From Planctomycetota bacterium (lineage in GTDB: Bacteria; Planctomycetota; UBA1135; UBA2386), in the NCBI GenBank assembly GCA_025459175.1, contig JALORC010000003.1, positions 1 to 64,000 on the forward strand: a DNA stretch of 64,000 nt, in the 5' to 3' direction. Below the pieces are notes generated by a model. It was not told the DNA's origin. It did no database searches and saw only the letters and a list, made by a program, of their open reading frames with translations. The position numbers were made by a program, and so were the translations under genes. Shown piece after piece: positions 30,025 to 40,426 of the stretch; within the stretch, counting starts at the first letter, position 1; each line of letters begins with the position of its first letter.

Positions 30025-32232
30025 TCAGCCGCCGATCGTGCTGCGCGCCGCGCCGGAGACGACGAAGCCGAACGAGTTGACGCTCGGATCGAACACCAGC
30101 CACTGGTGGTAGAGCCGACCGCCGATCAGCGCCGCCTGGTCCGGGATCGGCAACGGCAGCGCAGCGCTGCCGCCCGCGTCGGTCGCGACGACCGCGGACA
30201 GGTCACCGGACGCGAACAGCTGGCACGGCCCCGCACCCGGGATCGTCCACGGCAGCGGGATGCCGGCGTAGCTGGTGTCCGAGAAGCCGGTCGCCAGCAC
30301 CCCGAGGCTCAGGCCCTTGGCCCGCGCCAACGTGATCGAGAAGGTGCTGGCGACGATCGGCAACCCGGCGTTGCCGAGGGTCGGCACCGCGTTGTTGACG
30401 CCGCCGCCGCAACCGAGGCGCACCGCCGGCTGCTGGATCAACGTGGACTGCTGCCAGGTGCCGGTGCCCGGCGTGCGGTAGCAACCGACGCCCGCACTGC
30501 CCGCGGTCAACTCGCTGACCGTGGTGGTCTGCGCCGAGTGGTCGATCGACACCCAGAAGGTGCCGTTCACCGCCACCGGGGTCGGCAGCGTCGCCGTGTA
30601 GAAGGCACCCACCGGCCCGACCGTGATGCTGGTCGACGCGAGCGGCGTGCCCGACGGCAGCGTGCCGTTCGTCGCGTAGACGTAGGCGCCGACCGTGACG
30701 TTGCCGCCGGTCGTGCTGCGCAGGAACACGTCGAACGACGACAGCGTCTCCGGCTGCGCGCTGCTGACGCGATAGGCGTACTCCCAGCTGCGCGTGAGGC
30801 CCTCGAGCACACCGCCGCCGGTGTTGACGCCGACGCAGGTCGGTGGCACCACGCCAGTGCCGGCGCAACCCTGCCCGTACGGCTCGAACAGCGCCGGATT
30901 GGCGAGTGCGGGCTCGGCGAGCTCGGCCAGGCCGGCGAGCACCGACTGCGTGATCATGCGCGACCGCACGAAGTCGTTGGTCGACTGCACGAAGTCGTCG
31001 TTGCTGGTGTGGATGAAGGGCGTCCAGTTGCCGAGATCCTCGAACGGGAACGCCGCGGCGAAGCCGTTCTCGAAGAACGCGCGGTGGTCGCTGGTGCCGG
31101 CACTCAGCGGACCGACGTTGGTCTGCAGCGCCGGCACGTAGGTCTGCGTCCAGCCGACCAGCGCGGTGATCAGGCTCGGGGTCGAGTCGTTGGTGACGTA
31201 GTCGACCGAGTAGGTGTCCCCGGGCGCCCGGTAGGCATTCATGTCGGTGTTGATGTAGGCGACGATCTGCTGGTTCTGCGCCGCCGCGTTCTGCGCGTAT
31301 GCGCGCGATCCGACCAGTCCGAACTCCTCGGCGTTCCACCACGCGAAGCGCACCGTGCGACGGAACTGCCGGGTCGAGAAGATGCGCGCGATCTCGAGCA
31401 CCGCGGCGGAGCCGGAGGCGTTGTCGTCGGCACCGGGCGAACGATTGGCGGCGGTGCCCGCGATCGAGTCCAGGTGCGCCCCGACCATCACGATCTCGTT
31501 CGCGAGTTCGGTGCCGGGAATCTCGACGACGATGTTGGGGCCGTACTGGGTGCTGAAGGTCTGCGTCGTGAACGGCAGGCCGAGCTGCGTCAGCCGGTTG
31601 GTCACGTAGGTGACGGCCTGCGCGTTCTCCGCCCGATTGGCGCGGCGGGTGAAGATCGCCGCCAGCGCCTGCACGTGGCTCGACAGGTTGGCCTGATTGA
31701 CCTCCGCGACCATGGTCGCGATCCGCGGATCAGGGCCGGTGCCCAGCAAGCTCGCGGTCGCGGCGACCGGCGCCGTGCCCGTTCCGCGCGGCGCCGCATA
31801 CGGCTGCGCCAGCGAGAACACCTGCACGCCGCCGTGGAAGCCGGAGCTGTGGCAGTCGCTCGGCAACGTGGCCGGCACCGCAGCCGTGACGAACCAGCTG
31901 CGGCGCGCGCGCAGCAGGCGACCGTGGATCGCGCCCGCACCGCTGCGGGTGCGCGCCGAGACCACCAGCACTTCGCCGGGCTGGACCGGACCGAGCAGCT
32001 CGGTGGTGACGCCGGCCACCGCGGCCTGCGCGGCGGCGGAGCCGAGCCGGGCGAGGCCGGTCCGACCGAGGTCGCCGTAGAACGCGCCGGCCTGGATCAG
32101 CGCCGTGCGCACGGTCAGGTCGGTGCCGAAGTCGACGAGGTGCAGGTCGCTGATCGGTTGGCCCGCGCTCTGCGCGGCGGGCGCGGCGGTCAGGAACGGC
32201 AGGACGAGGAGGGCGGAAAGCAGTCGGCGCAT
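30025..32232 (-). CDS. Secreted M28 family zinc peptidase with shared C-terminal domain
   Basis: 'MVGAHLDSIAGT...GADDNASGSAAVLEIAR', 'WWNAEEFGLVGSRAYA'; C-term 'LPIPDQAALIGGRLYHQWLVFDPSVNSFGFVVSGAARSTIGG'. Confidence 0.9.
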   Translation of the reverse strand: MRRLLSALLVLPFLTAAPAAQSAGQPISDLHLVDFGTDLTVRTALIQAGAFYGDLGRTGLARLGSAAAQAAVAGVTTELLGPVQPGEVLVVSARTRSGAGAIHGRLLRARRSWFVTAAVPATLPSDCHSSGFHGGVQVFSLAQPYAAPRGTGTAPVAATASLLGTGPDPRIATMVAEVNQANLSSHVQALAAIFTRRANRAENAQAVTYVTNRLTQLGLPFTTQTFSTQYGPNIVVEIPGTELANEIVMVGAHLDSIAGTAANRSPGADDNASGSAAVLEIARIFSTRQFRRTVRFAWWNAEEFGLVGSRAYAQNAAAQNQQIVAYINTDMNAYRAPGDTYSVDYVTNDSTPSLITALVGWTQTYVPALQTNVGPLSAGTSDHRAFFENGFAAAFPFEDLGNWTPFIHTSNDDFVQSTNDFVRSRMITQSVLAGLAELAEPALANPALFEPYGQGCAGTGVVPPTCVGVNTGGGVLEGLTRSWEYAYRVSSAQPETLSSFDVFLRSTTGGNVTVGAYVYATNGTLPSGTPLASTSITVGPVGAFYTATLPTPVAVNGTFWVSIDHSAQTTTVSELTAGSAGVGCYRTPGTGTWQQSTLIQQPAVRLGCGGGVNNAVPTLGNAGLPIVASTFSITLARAKGLSLGVLATGFSDTSYAGIPLPWTIPGAGPCQLFASGDLSAVVATDAGGSAALPLPIPDQAALIGGRLYHQWLVFDPSVNSFGFVVSGAARSTIGG

Positions 32233-32398
32233 GATCGAACGGTCCGGGGGCGAGCGGGCAGGCAGCGGCGAGACGATACGAGGCCCGCGCGCCCCCGCCA
32301 ACCCACCCGGCGGCGCGGCCGCGGCCGCATCGCGCGACGCCCCGACCGCGGCCGGCCCGTGGCATGGCGGGGTCGTCGAGTGCCCCGGGGCCCCGCGA

Positions 32399-33124
32399 TC
32401 AGCCGAGCCGCCGCAGCACGACCACCATCTCACGTTCGTTGGCGACGAACTCGGCGAGCTCGAAGCGCGGATACCCGGACCGCGTCTGCAGCGTCGTCAG
32501 CAGCTGCAGGAACCCGGTCTGCGACCAGCAGTGGAAGTGGATCCGGAAGTCCTTCGTCTCCAGGTCCGCGACCGCGGTCGCGATCGCGGCCTCGCCCTCG
32601 ACCTTCATCGCGTCACGCACGACCTCGACATAGTGCTCGTGCCGCGAACCGGCCGGTCCCTGTTCGTGATCGCGCAGCACGTGTTCGACGCTGGTCGGCG
32701 TGCGCTCGCGATCGAACGTGTGCCGCATGTCGGGCACCGACAGGTAGACGACGCCACCCGGCCGCACCACGCGCAGCAGATTGCGCAGCGTGCCGACCGG
32801 GTCCTCGCAGTGTTCGAAGAAGTGATTGGCGGCGACGAAGTCCTGGCTGCCGTCGGCGATCGTCCCGAGCTTCTCGCCGTCGTCGACGACATCGACCGGC
32901 ACCAGGTGCCGGCGCGCCTTGCGCGGATACATGCGCCGCAGCGCCTCGGTCGGCGCGATGTCGACGTAACGCACCTTGACGCCCTTGGGCATCGGCATCG
33001 GGTCCTGCAGCGCGCCGATCTCGAGCCCGCTGCCACGCAGATGGCGATCGATGACAGTGAGCCGGCCGAGGTACTGGCGGAAGGGTGTCACCAGCTTCTT
33101 GGCCAGGCGCCGCAGGTCGAGCAT
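32399..33124 (-). CDS. SAM-dependent methyltransferase
   Basis: 'GSGLEIGALQDP', 'DFVAANHFFEHCEDPVGTLRNLLRVVRPGGVVYLSVPD'. Confidence 0.85.
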   Translation of the reverse strand: MLDLRRLAKKLVTPFRQYLGRLTVIDRHLRGSGLEIGALQDPMPMPKGVKVRYVDIAPTEALRRMYPRKARRHLVPVDVVDDGEKLGTIADGSQDFVAANHFFEHCEDPVGTLRNLLRVVRPGGVVYLSVPDMRHTFDRERTPTSVEHVLRDHEQGPAGSRHEHYVEVVRDAMKVEGEAAIATAVADLETKDFRIHFHCWSQTGFLQLLTTLQTRSGYPRFELAEFVANEREMVVVLRRLG

Positions 33125-33270
33125 GCCGCGGTGCTATCGGGCGTTCGGCGGCGGGGCTTGAGCGGGGGCGTCGCGGCATGACGCCGCCGACGGCCGCGGA
33201 TCCTGTTGCGTTCGCGCCGTGACGGCACTCACCAGGACGGCTGCCGCGACGGTAGCCTCTGCGCGGAACG

Positions 33271-36200
33271 ATGGCCGAACCAGACGACGAGGATCCGATC
33301 GAGCGGATCATGGCATCCCTGCTCGCGGTCTCGCCGCTGCCCTCGGATGCCGAGGTCGAGGCGGCGGTGTCGTCGCATCCGGAGCATGCGGCGACCTTGC
33401 GCCAGCGGGTCCGGTTTCTGCGGGCGGTGACGCCGCCCCCACCATCGGCCTTCGCGACGCGGCTCGGCGGCTACGAACTCGGCGACCGGATCGGCGGCGG
33501 TGGCATGGGGATCGTGCATCGCGCCCGGGAGCTGGCGACCGGGCGTTGCGTCGCGCTGAAGCAGATCCGCCCGGAGCAACAGTGGCTGCCGGCAGCCCGG
33601 GCACGTTTCCGGCGCGAGATCGCCGCCGTGGTCGCCCTGTCGCACCCGGGCATCGCCACGGTCTACGGCGCCGGCGAGACGGACGACGTGCCGTGGCTGG
33701 CGATGGAGCTGGTCGAAGGCACTTCGCTGCAGGCCCGTCTCGAGACACTGCGCCCTGCCGACCCGGCGACGCTGTCGGCCGCCGCGTTGGCCGGCGACCC
33801 AGTGGGGAACTACGCGGATGCCGTCGTGCGCCTGGTGTCGCAGGTCGCCGAGGCGCTGGTGCACGCGCACGGCCGCGGGGTCGTGCACCGCGACATCAAG
33901 CCCAGCAACATCATGGTCGAGGCAGGCGGACGCACCCGCCTGATCGACTTCGGCCTGGCCTGGTTCGAAGGTGCCGACAGCTTGACGGGGACCGGCACGC
34001 AGCCGGGCTCGTTGGCGTGGATGTCGCCCGAACAGGTGCGCGGCGAACCGGTCGACGCTCGCACCGATGTGTGGTCGCTCGGCACGGTGCTGTACGAAGC
34101 ACTGACGCTGCACTCGCCGTTCTTGATGCCGACGGAGGCGGCGACGCGGGCGAGCATCCTGTCGGCCCGTCCTGCCCCGCTGCGCGACCACAATGCGCGG
34201 GTCACGGCCGACCTGCTGGCGGTGGTCGCGACCGCTCTGGCCCCCGAACGCCACCGCCGCTATGCGACGATGGCCGCGTTCGCCGGCGACCTGCGGGCGC
34301 TGCTGGCTCACCAACCCGTGGCGGCGCGGCAGCCGAGTTCGTTCGTGCGCCTGTCGCGGCTGTGCCGGCGCCACCCGGTGCGCACCCTGCTGGCGCTGAC
34401 CGGAATGTCGCTGTTGCTGCTGCCCACGGCACTGCTGTGGCAAGAGCGCCAGGCCGGCTTCCGAATCCAACGCGAAGCGGATCGCGCCGCCGCGGCCGAA
34501 CGGAAGAGTCGCGCCGATGCGTCGGCGGCCTGGCAGGTGGTCGGGTTCCTCGAGAACGTGTTCGAGGAGGCGGCGCCGGAGTACGGCGACGGCAGCAACG
34601 CGACCCTGCGCGATGCCCTCGAACGGGGCATCCGCGAGATCCGTTCCGGTGTGCACGCCGATCCCGCGCTGCGCGCTCGCTTGCTCGAAGCGATGTCGCG
34701 CGCGTGCCTGAAGACCGGCTGGGCCGAGGAAGCGGTGGCGCTGATGGGTGAAGCCGATGCGCTGCTCGACCAGCTGCCGGCGCCCGAGGCACGCGAACGC
34801 GAGCAGCGGGCGTGGCATCGAGCGCAGTTGCTGCGCCTCCAAGGGCGGTGGCACGACTACGGCGAGGCGGTGCAGAACCTGCTGGACCAACCGGGAGTGC
34901 AGCCGGCGTTCGCGGCCACGCTGCAGCTCCAGCTCGCCGAACTGGCGCGGCGCGACGGCCGGTTCGACGAGGCCCGAGCACGGTTCGAAGCTGGCCTGTC
35001 GGCGATGCGAGCGACGGCGGGAACCGAGGATCGCGCGCTGGTCAGACCACTGCTCGGTTACGCCGAACTGCTGCTGCACACCGAAGGCGCCGGGGCCACG
35101 GTGCCACACGTCGAAGCTGCCGCCGCGATCAGTGCACGGATCCCGATCCACCTGCCCGAGCGCGGTTGGGCGCTGGCCAGGATCGCGTGGTTCTACGAAG
35201 CCTGGGCGCGCTACGAAGAGGCGCGCAAGCTGGCCGAGGTCGCACTCGCCGAAGCCGACACCGGCGGCATCGCGCCACGGCACCCGCTGCGTGGGATCCT
35301 GCATTGCCTGATCGCGACGCAGACCTCGCTGCTGAACGACCGGCGGGCGGCCATGGTGCACGGCGAGCGAGCGATCGATCTGTTGCGCGGCGCGTCCACC
35401 GCCACCGGCGTGCATCTCGCCCGCGCCCTCAACGTGACCGCCGATGCAGCGCTGTTCCTCGGCGATGCCGCCCGCGGTCGGCAATGGGCGGACGAAGCGC
35501 TGCAGGTCGCGAGCAAGCTGGCGGAACCAGACGAACGGCTGCTCGCGCAGATCCACTTCACCCGCGCCACCTCGCCGGCGTTCCCGCTGACACGCGAACA
35601 ACGCATCGCGGAGTACGAGCTGATGCTGCAGCACGCGGCGAACGCCCCCACCATGCAGCCCGACCTGATCAGCCGAGCCATGGCGGAACTGGCGCAGGCG
35701 CTGGTGCGAGCCGGCCGTTCCCCGGAGGCATCGACGGTCATGGAACGACTGCGCACCCGGATGGCTGGCGCTGCGACCGAACCGTCGGTGCTGCGGGCAC
35801 AGGTGCTCGCGCTGAGCTGCTGGACGACCGCCAAGTTGGGCGACCTGCCGGCGGCGGCAACGTTGGCCGAACAGGCCTGGGCGATGCTCGAAGCGTGCCG
35901 AGCGACCGACAGTCCCACCGGCGCCCTGACCGCCAGGTATCTGGGCTGGATCCGCATGCAGTCCCGACAGTTCGAACCGGCAGCGGCATCGCTGGAGCAG
36001 GCGCTGGGCCTGATCCGCAAGCACCACGGACCAGCGCAGTGCGGCGAAGTGGTCGACATGCTGGTGACCACCAACTTCCGCCTGGGCCGCTTCGCCGCCA
36101 ACGAGCCGCTGTTGCGGGAATCGCTGACGATCGAGAACCCGCCGCCGGGAACCTCCCCGCGGCCACTGCGCCACTCGATGCTGGGCCGCGTTCTCCACGA

Positions 36201-36444
36201 GCTCGGCCGCCACGACGAAGCCACCGAGCAGATCGACCTGGCGTTGACGGCATTCGAGAAATGGGAACGGGTCCACCTCGAACTGTCGGCCCAGACCATC
36301 GAGACCGCGCTGTTGATCGCGCAGGGGCAGGCCGACGCCGGCAGCCGACGCACGCGACTCGAGCGGGTGCGGGCATTCGCCTTGCGCGTGTTGCCGGCCG
36401 AACACCGGCTCCACGGCAAGATCGCCGAGGCACTGGCGCAGTGA
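33271..36444 (+). CDS. Transmembrane Ser/Thr protein kinase with C-terminal TPR-like region
   Basis: 'YELGDRIGGGGMGIVHRARE', 'VHRDIKPSNIMVE', 'LIDFGLAWF', 'LAWMSPEQVRGEPVDARTDVWSLG'; TM 'LLALTGMSLLLLPTALLW'. Confidence 0.95.
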   Translation: MAEPDDEDPIERIMASLLAVSPLPSDAEVEAAVSSHPEHAATLRQRVRFLRAVTPPPPSAFATRLGGYELGDRIGGGGMGIVHRARELATGRCVALKQIRPEQQWLPAARARFRREIAAVVALSHPGIATVYGAGETDDVPWLAMELVEGTSLQARLETLRPADPATLSAAALAGDPVGNYADAVVRLVSQVAEALVHAHGRGVVHRDIKPSNIMVEAGGRTRLIDFGLAWFEGADSLTGTGTQPGSLAWMSPEQVRGEPVDARTDVWSLGTVLYEALTLHSPFLMPTEAATRASILSARPAPLRDHNARVTADLLAVVATALAPERHRRYATMAAFAGDLRALLAHQPVAARQPSSFVRLSRLCRRHPVRTLLALTGMSLLLLPTALLWQERQAGFRIQREADRAAAAERKSRADASAAWQVVGFLENVFEEAAPEYGDGSNATLRDALERGIREIRSGVHADPALRARLLEAMSRACLKTGWAEEAVALMGEADALLDQLPAPEAREREQRAWHRAQLLRLQGRWHDYGEAVQNLLDQPGVQPAFAATLQLQLAELARRDGRFDEARARFEAGLSAMRATAGTEDRALVRPLLGYAELLLHTEGAGATVPHVEAAAAISARIPIHLPERGWALARIAWFYEAWARYEEARKLAEVALAEADTGGIAPRHPLRGILHCLIATQTSLLNDRRAAMVHGERAIDLLRGASTATGVHLARALNVTADAALFLGDAARGRQWADEALQVASKLAEPDERLLAQIHFTRATSPAFPLTREQRIAEYELMLQHAANAPTMQPDLISRAMAELAQALVRAGRSPEASTVMERLRTRMAGAATEPSVLRAQVLALSCWTTAKLGDLPAAATLAEQAWAMLEACRATDSPTGALTARYLGWIRMQSRQFEPAAASLEQALGLIRKHHGPAQCGEVVDMLVTTNFRLGRFAANEPLLRESLTIENPPPGTSPRPLRHSMLGRVLHELGRHDEATEQIDLALTAFEKWERVHLELSAQTIETALLIAQGQADAGSRRTRLERVRAFALRVLPAEHRLHGKIAEALAQ

Positions 36445-36471
36445 CCTCGGGGCGCCGCGGCACCGACGACC

Positions 36472-37818
36472 TCAGGAGCCGACGACGACCGCCAACGCGT
36501 TGCTGGTTGCCAGCGGCAGCGCCGCCGGCAGCAGCGGATCCAGCGCCGCCCCCTGCACCCGCAAACTGAATCCGTAGAGCGCCGGGTCGCAGGGCAGCGG
36601 GAGCGTCGAACTCGCCGCGCCACTGTGAACCACCGCGACGTTGACGTCGGGCTGCACGTACGCGAGGCAGCCCGCCGGCAGGCCACCGACCGCCAGACCC
36701 GGCAGCGGCGTGACCCCGTAGAGGAACAGCGCGATCCCGTTCGGCAACCCCGTCATGCGGGTCGTGAACGAGGTGCCGATCATCGGCGAGGTCGTCGCCT
36801 GCAGCACCACCGGACCGAGGCTCGAGTTGCAGCCGGCTCCGACCGAGTTCAACGAGAAGGTCTGCGGGTTGCCGGCGTCGAGCAACCAGGTCTGGTTGGA
36901 GGTCGTGGCGCCGTCATCGCCACCGAAGACCACCACGCGCTGGTTCGCGGCGTGGTAGGCAGCCTGGAACACGCGGCGCGACGACGGCACATTGATGCCA
37001 CACTCGCGGTGCCAGACGGCACCGTCCCAGGTCCACTGGCAGAGCTGGCCACCTTCGCCCATGCACAACATCGCGCGCTGCCGCCCGGGGTGCCAGATCA
37101 GACCGGCGTTGCTGTCGCCCAGCGGCCCGGCATTGCTGAGGAACGTCCAGTTGGTGCCGTTGTAGGCCCACAGGTCGCGGAAGTCGACGCCGGCCGCGTT
37201 GCCGCCGAACGCGAGCAAACGCTGGGTGACCGGGTTGTAGCAGACCGTCATGTCGCTGCGCGCCGAGGGCTGCTGGGCCGGGAAACGTCGTGTCCAGTTG
37301 CTGCCGTTCCACTCCCAGGTCTGGTTGTCCTCGACCGAAGGCGACAAGTAGCCACCGAACAGCACGGTGACCTGCCGCACCGGGTCGTAGGCGAGCGTTG
37401 ACCCGCTGCGCGGTGATGGCGAATTGGCCGGCTGGCGCTGCAGCCAGTTGCTGCCGTCGTACTCCCAGGTGTCGCCGAACGTGGAGCCCGCGATGTAGCC
37501 GCCGAACAGCACGATGCGGTTGCGCACGCTGTCGAATGCCAGCATGCAGTGGGAACGAGCCGACGGCGCGCTGGCGGTCTGGATCTGGCTCCACGCCGTG
37601 CCGCCCCATTCCCACGTCTGCGAGTTGAACAGACCGTTCGGATAGTTCCAGCCGCCGAACATGACGGTGCGTTGACGCGCGGAGTCGTAGGCCATGCCTT
37701 GCAGCGACCGCAGCCCGGGTTGGGTTCCGGTGAGCGACTGCGTCCAGGACGGCGGGGTCTGCGCGATGGCCATCGCCGCGGTCGCGGCGAGCGAGAGGAA
37801 TTGAGGCAGGATGTGCAT
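36472..37818 (-). CDS. Secreted kelch-like protein with shared C-terminal domain
   Basis: Signal peptide; five 'TWEWNGSNW' blades; C-term 'LPLPCDPALYGFSLRVQGAALDPLLPAALPLATSNALAVVVGS'. Confidence 0.85.
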   Translation of the reverse strand: MHILPQFLSLAATAAMAIAQTPPSWTQSLTGTQPGLRSLQGMAYDSARQRTVMFGGWNYPNGLFNSQTWEWGGTAWSQIQTASAPSARSHCMLAFDSVRNRIVLFGGYIAGSTFGDTWEYDGSNWLQRQPANSPSPRSGSTLAYDPVRQVTVLFGGYLSPSVEDNQTWEWNGSNWTRRFPAQQPSARSDMTVCYNPVTQRLLAFGGNAAGVDFRDLWAYNGTNWTFLSNAGPLGDSNAGLIWHPGRQRAMLCMGEGGQLCQWTWDGAVWHRECGINVPSSRRVFQAAYHAANQRVVVFGGDDGATTSNQTWLLDAGNPQTFSLNSVGAGCNSSLGPVVLQATTSPMIGTSFTTRMTGLPNGIALFLYGVTPLPGLAVGGLPAGCLAYVQPDVNVAVVHSGAASSTLPLPCDPALYGFSLRVQGAALDPLLPAALPLATSNALAVVVGS

Positions 37819-37950
37819 GGTTTGTACGGCCCACGAAGGGGCTGCGGTCAGGAGTGCCGAGGCAGCTGGCCGCGCAACAGGAATCCAGGTCTGGCGGCGG
37901 CGCGGACACCGATGCGCTCGACGTTTGCTCCGAGTGGGTAGACTGCGGCC

Positions 37951-38541
37951 GTGGACCAAGGCTCGGTTGACCCGTTCGGCCCGCTGGTGGAGGCCGCGCT
38001 CGCCGGCGAACAGCAGGCACTGGCGCAGTTGTTCCGGCTCTGCCTGCCGGTGATCCAGGGGTGCGTCGACCGCGAGATGGGCCAGCACCTGCGCCAGCAG
38101 GAGTCCCGCGCCGACGTCGTGCAGTCCGTCTGCCGCGAAGTGCTCGAGGACTTCCGCCGCCAGATCTTCGAGTTCCGCGGCGAGGCGGAGTTCCGCGAGT
38201 GGTTGAAGCAGGCGACGTTGCACAAGGTGCAGGGGCGGGCGCGCTGGTTCTCGGCCCAGAAGCGAGACGCCGATCGGGCCGTTCCACTCGACTCCGGCAT
38301 CACCGCGCAATTGGCGGACTCGCGAACGCCCAGCCGCGCCGCCGCCGACCACGAGGAAATCGTGCGCTTCCGACAGGCGATGCAGCGCCTCGACGGCACG
38401 TCGCGCCAGGTGGTCGAGCTGGCGTGGTTCCAGCAGCTGTCCCACCGGGAGGTGGGCGAACGCCTGGGCATCACCGAGGCCCATTCGCGGGTGCTGCTGT
38501 CGCGCGCGTTGGCGCGCATCGCGAAGCTGGCGACCGAGTGA
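37951..38541 (+). CDS. ECF-type sigma factor, no adjacent anti-sigma
   Basis: 'QESRADVVQSVCREVLEDFRRQIFEFRGEAEFREWL', 'VVELAWFQQLSHREVGERLGITEAHSRVLLSRALARI'; GTG start. Confidence 0.85.
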   Translation: MDQGSVDPFGPLVEAALAGEQQALAQLFRLCLPVIQGCVDREMGQHLRQQESRADVVQSVCREVLEDFRRQIFEFRGEAEFREWLKQATLHKVQGRARWFSAQKRDADRAVPLDSGITAQLADSRTPSRAAADHEEIVRFRQAMQRLDGTSRQVVELAWFQQLSHREVGERLGITEAHSRVLLSRALARIAKLATE

Positions 38542-38648
38542 CGAGGCCGGGGCAGTTCGCCCGCGTCACTCGCCGCACGCATCCGCGCGAACCCCGACAG
38601 CGAAGGCTGCGCGGTGCGTCGCCCCGACGCCCGAACCAACCGCCCACC

Positions 38649-40403
38649 ATGCCGCTCCCTCTGCACCTCACCACGATCCTCCTGGCCACCACGGCCGTCC
38701 TCACGCCCACGGCCCTGGCGCAGTCCCTGCGCCTCGACTTCCAGGACGGGATCGGTGCGTGGAGCACCGTGCTCGACGGGGTCATGGGTGGCCTCTCGAC
38801 CGGCAAGGTCAGCCAGCCGCAGCCGGGCCTGCTGCGCTTCACCGGCGAACTGTCGCTCGAGAACAACGGCGGCTTCTCGCAGATGCGCACCGCGGTGCGC
38901 GAGGGCAGCTGCACCGGCGCGCGCGGCTTCCTGATCGAGGTCAAGGGCGACGGCCGCAGCTACACGTTCGACGTGCGCGTCAGCAACGTGCGCATGATGG
39001 CCGGCTCGTTCCAACAGAAGTTCGACACCGTGGCCGGCGAGTGGACCAAGGTCGAACTGCCGCTCGACGGCTTCCGCCTCTACAGCTTCGGTCGCGAGAT
39101 GCGCGATGCCCCTGCCCTCGACGCCGCCAAGATCGAGTCGATCGGCGTCACGCTCGCCGACAAGAAGGCCGGCGCGTTCGCGCTCGAAGTGCGCTCGATC
39201 GCGACCTTCGGCGCGACCGACGCGGCGACCGGCGACGAGCGTGGACTGGCGGCGGTGGCCGGCCGCGCCGGGCTGAAGAAGCTGCTCGCCTGCGTCGCGG
39301 CGAGTGGCCTCGAGCTGCCCGAGGGACCGGTGACGATCCTCGCCCCGACCGACGCCGCATTCGACGCGCTGCCGGCCGGCACCGTCGAGTCACTGCTGCG
39401 GCCGCAGAACAAGGCGAAGCTGCGCACGATCCTGCTGCAGCATGTCGTCGAGGGGCGTCTCGGTTCCGCCGAAGTGCTCAACCAGCGCGCGCTGTCGACG
39501 CTGGCGGGCCAGCAGCTCGCGGTCGACTTCGCGCTGCAGCGCGTCGGCGGGGCGAGCTTCGTCGCCACCGACGTGCCGTTCGAAGGTGGCATCGTGCACG
39601 TGATCGACAAGGTGCTGCTGCCGGAGAGCCGTTCGATCGCCGAGCTGGCGGTCGCCAGCGACCAGCTGAAGACCCTGGTCACCGCGGTGAAGGCGGCGGG
39701 CCTGGTCGACCAGCTCGGGCCCGACAACGGTCCGTGGACGGTGTTCGCGCCGGTCGACAGCGCGTTCGCGAAGCTGCCGAAGGCCACGCTCGAGGGACTG
39801 CTGCAGCCGGCGAACCGCGCGGCGCTGACCCAGATCCTCGGCCTGCACGTCGTGCCCGGACGCATCGCCGCGCGCGAGCTGCTGCAGAAGCAGAAGCTGA
39901 CGACGCTGATGGGCGCACCGATCGAAGCGCGCCTGGTCGGCGGCAAGCTGACGATCGGCGGTGCGGGCTTCGTCGCCACCGATCTGCAGGCCGGCAACGG
40001 CGTCATCCACCTGATCGACACGGTGATCACGGAGCCGGCCGGCGGCGGCTCGGCCGGGGCGACCGGTCGCGAACGCGCGGTCGCGAGCGCCGCGGACGTC
40101 TCGGTGCTGCCCGGGCTGCGCGCGATCTACGAGCTGGCGATCGACCGCGGCATTCCGCTGTTCAATCGCGGCGAGGTCGAGGGCTGTGCAGCGGTCTACG
40201 AGGTGGCAGTGCAGAGCGCGCTGCAGCTGACCCGCGGGCGCGTGGCGCCGGAGCTGCTCGCCGAACTCGAGGGCGCCGCGAAGAAGGCCGCGGCGATCGA
40301 GGATGCGCGCGCTCGGGCCTGGGCGTATCGCCGCGCGATGGATCAGGCCTACCAGGCGGCCGAGCAGCTGGTCGCGGCCAGGGTTCGCGGCGGCAAGCAG
40401 TAG
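38649..40403 (+). CDS. Secreted CIA30-like + two fasciclin (FAS1) domain protein
   Basis: 'FQDGIGAWSTVLDGVMGGLSTGKV' CIA30; two FAS1 units 'VTILAPTDAAFDALPAGTVESLL' and 'WTVFAPVDSAFAKLPKATLEGLL' each with a 'GIVHVIDKVLLP/GVIHLIDTVI' end. Confidence 0.85.
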   Translation: MPLPLHLTTILLATTAVLTPTALAQSLRLDFQDGIGAWSTVLDGVMGGLSTGKVSQPQPGLLRFTGELSLENNGGFSQMRTAVREGSCTGARGFLIEVKGDGRSYTFDVRVSNVRMMAGSFQQKFDTVAGEWTKVELPLDGFRLYSFGREMRDAPALDAAKIESIGVTLADKKAGAFALEVRSIATFGATDAATGDERGLAAVAGRAGLKKLLACVAASGLELPEGPVTILAPTDAAFDALPAGTVESLLRPQNKAKLRTILLQHVVEGRLGSAEVLNQRALSTLAGQQLAVDFALQRVGGASFVATDVPFEGGIVHVIDKVLLPESRSIAELAVASDQLKTLVTAVKAAGLVDQLGPDNGPWTVFAPVDSAFAKLPKATLEGLLQPANRAALTQILGLHVVPGRIAARELLQKQKLTTLMGAPIEARLVGGKLTIGGAGFVATDLQAGNGVIHLIDTVITEPAGGGSAGATGRERAVASAADVSVLPGLRAIYELAIDRGIPLFNRGEVEGCAAVYEVAVQSALQLTRGRVAPELLAELEGAAKKAAAIEDARARAWAYRRAMDQAYQAAEQLVAARVRGGKQ

Positions 40404-40426
40404 CTGCGGATTGGCGCGAGGGCCGA

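Noticed and set aside
30016-32979. 987-aa plus-strand ORF
   Set aside because: Antisense of the M28 peptidase; no recognisable motif and Arg/Gly-rich.
33229-36414. 1061-aa minus-strand ORF
   Set aside because: Antisense of the kinase, which has intact kinase motifs.
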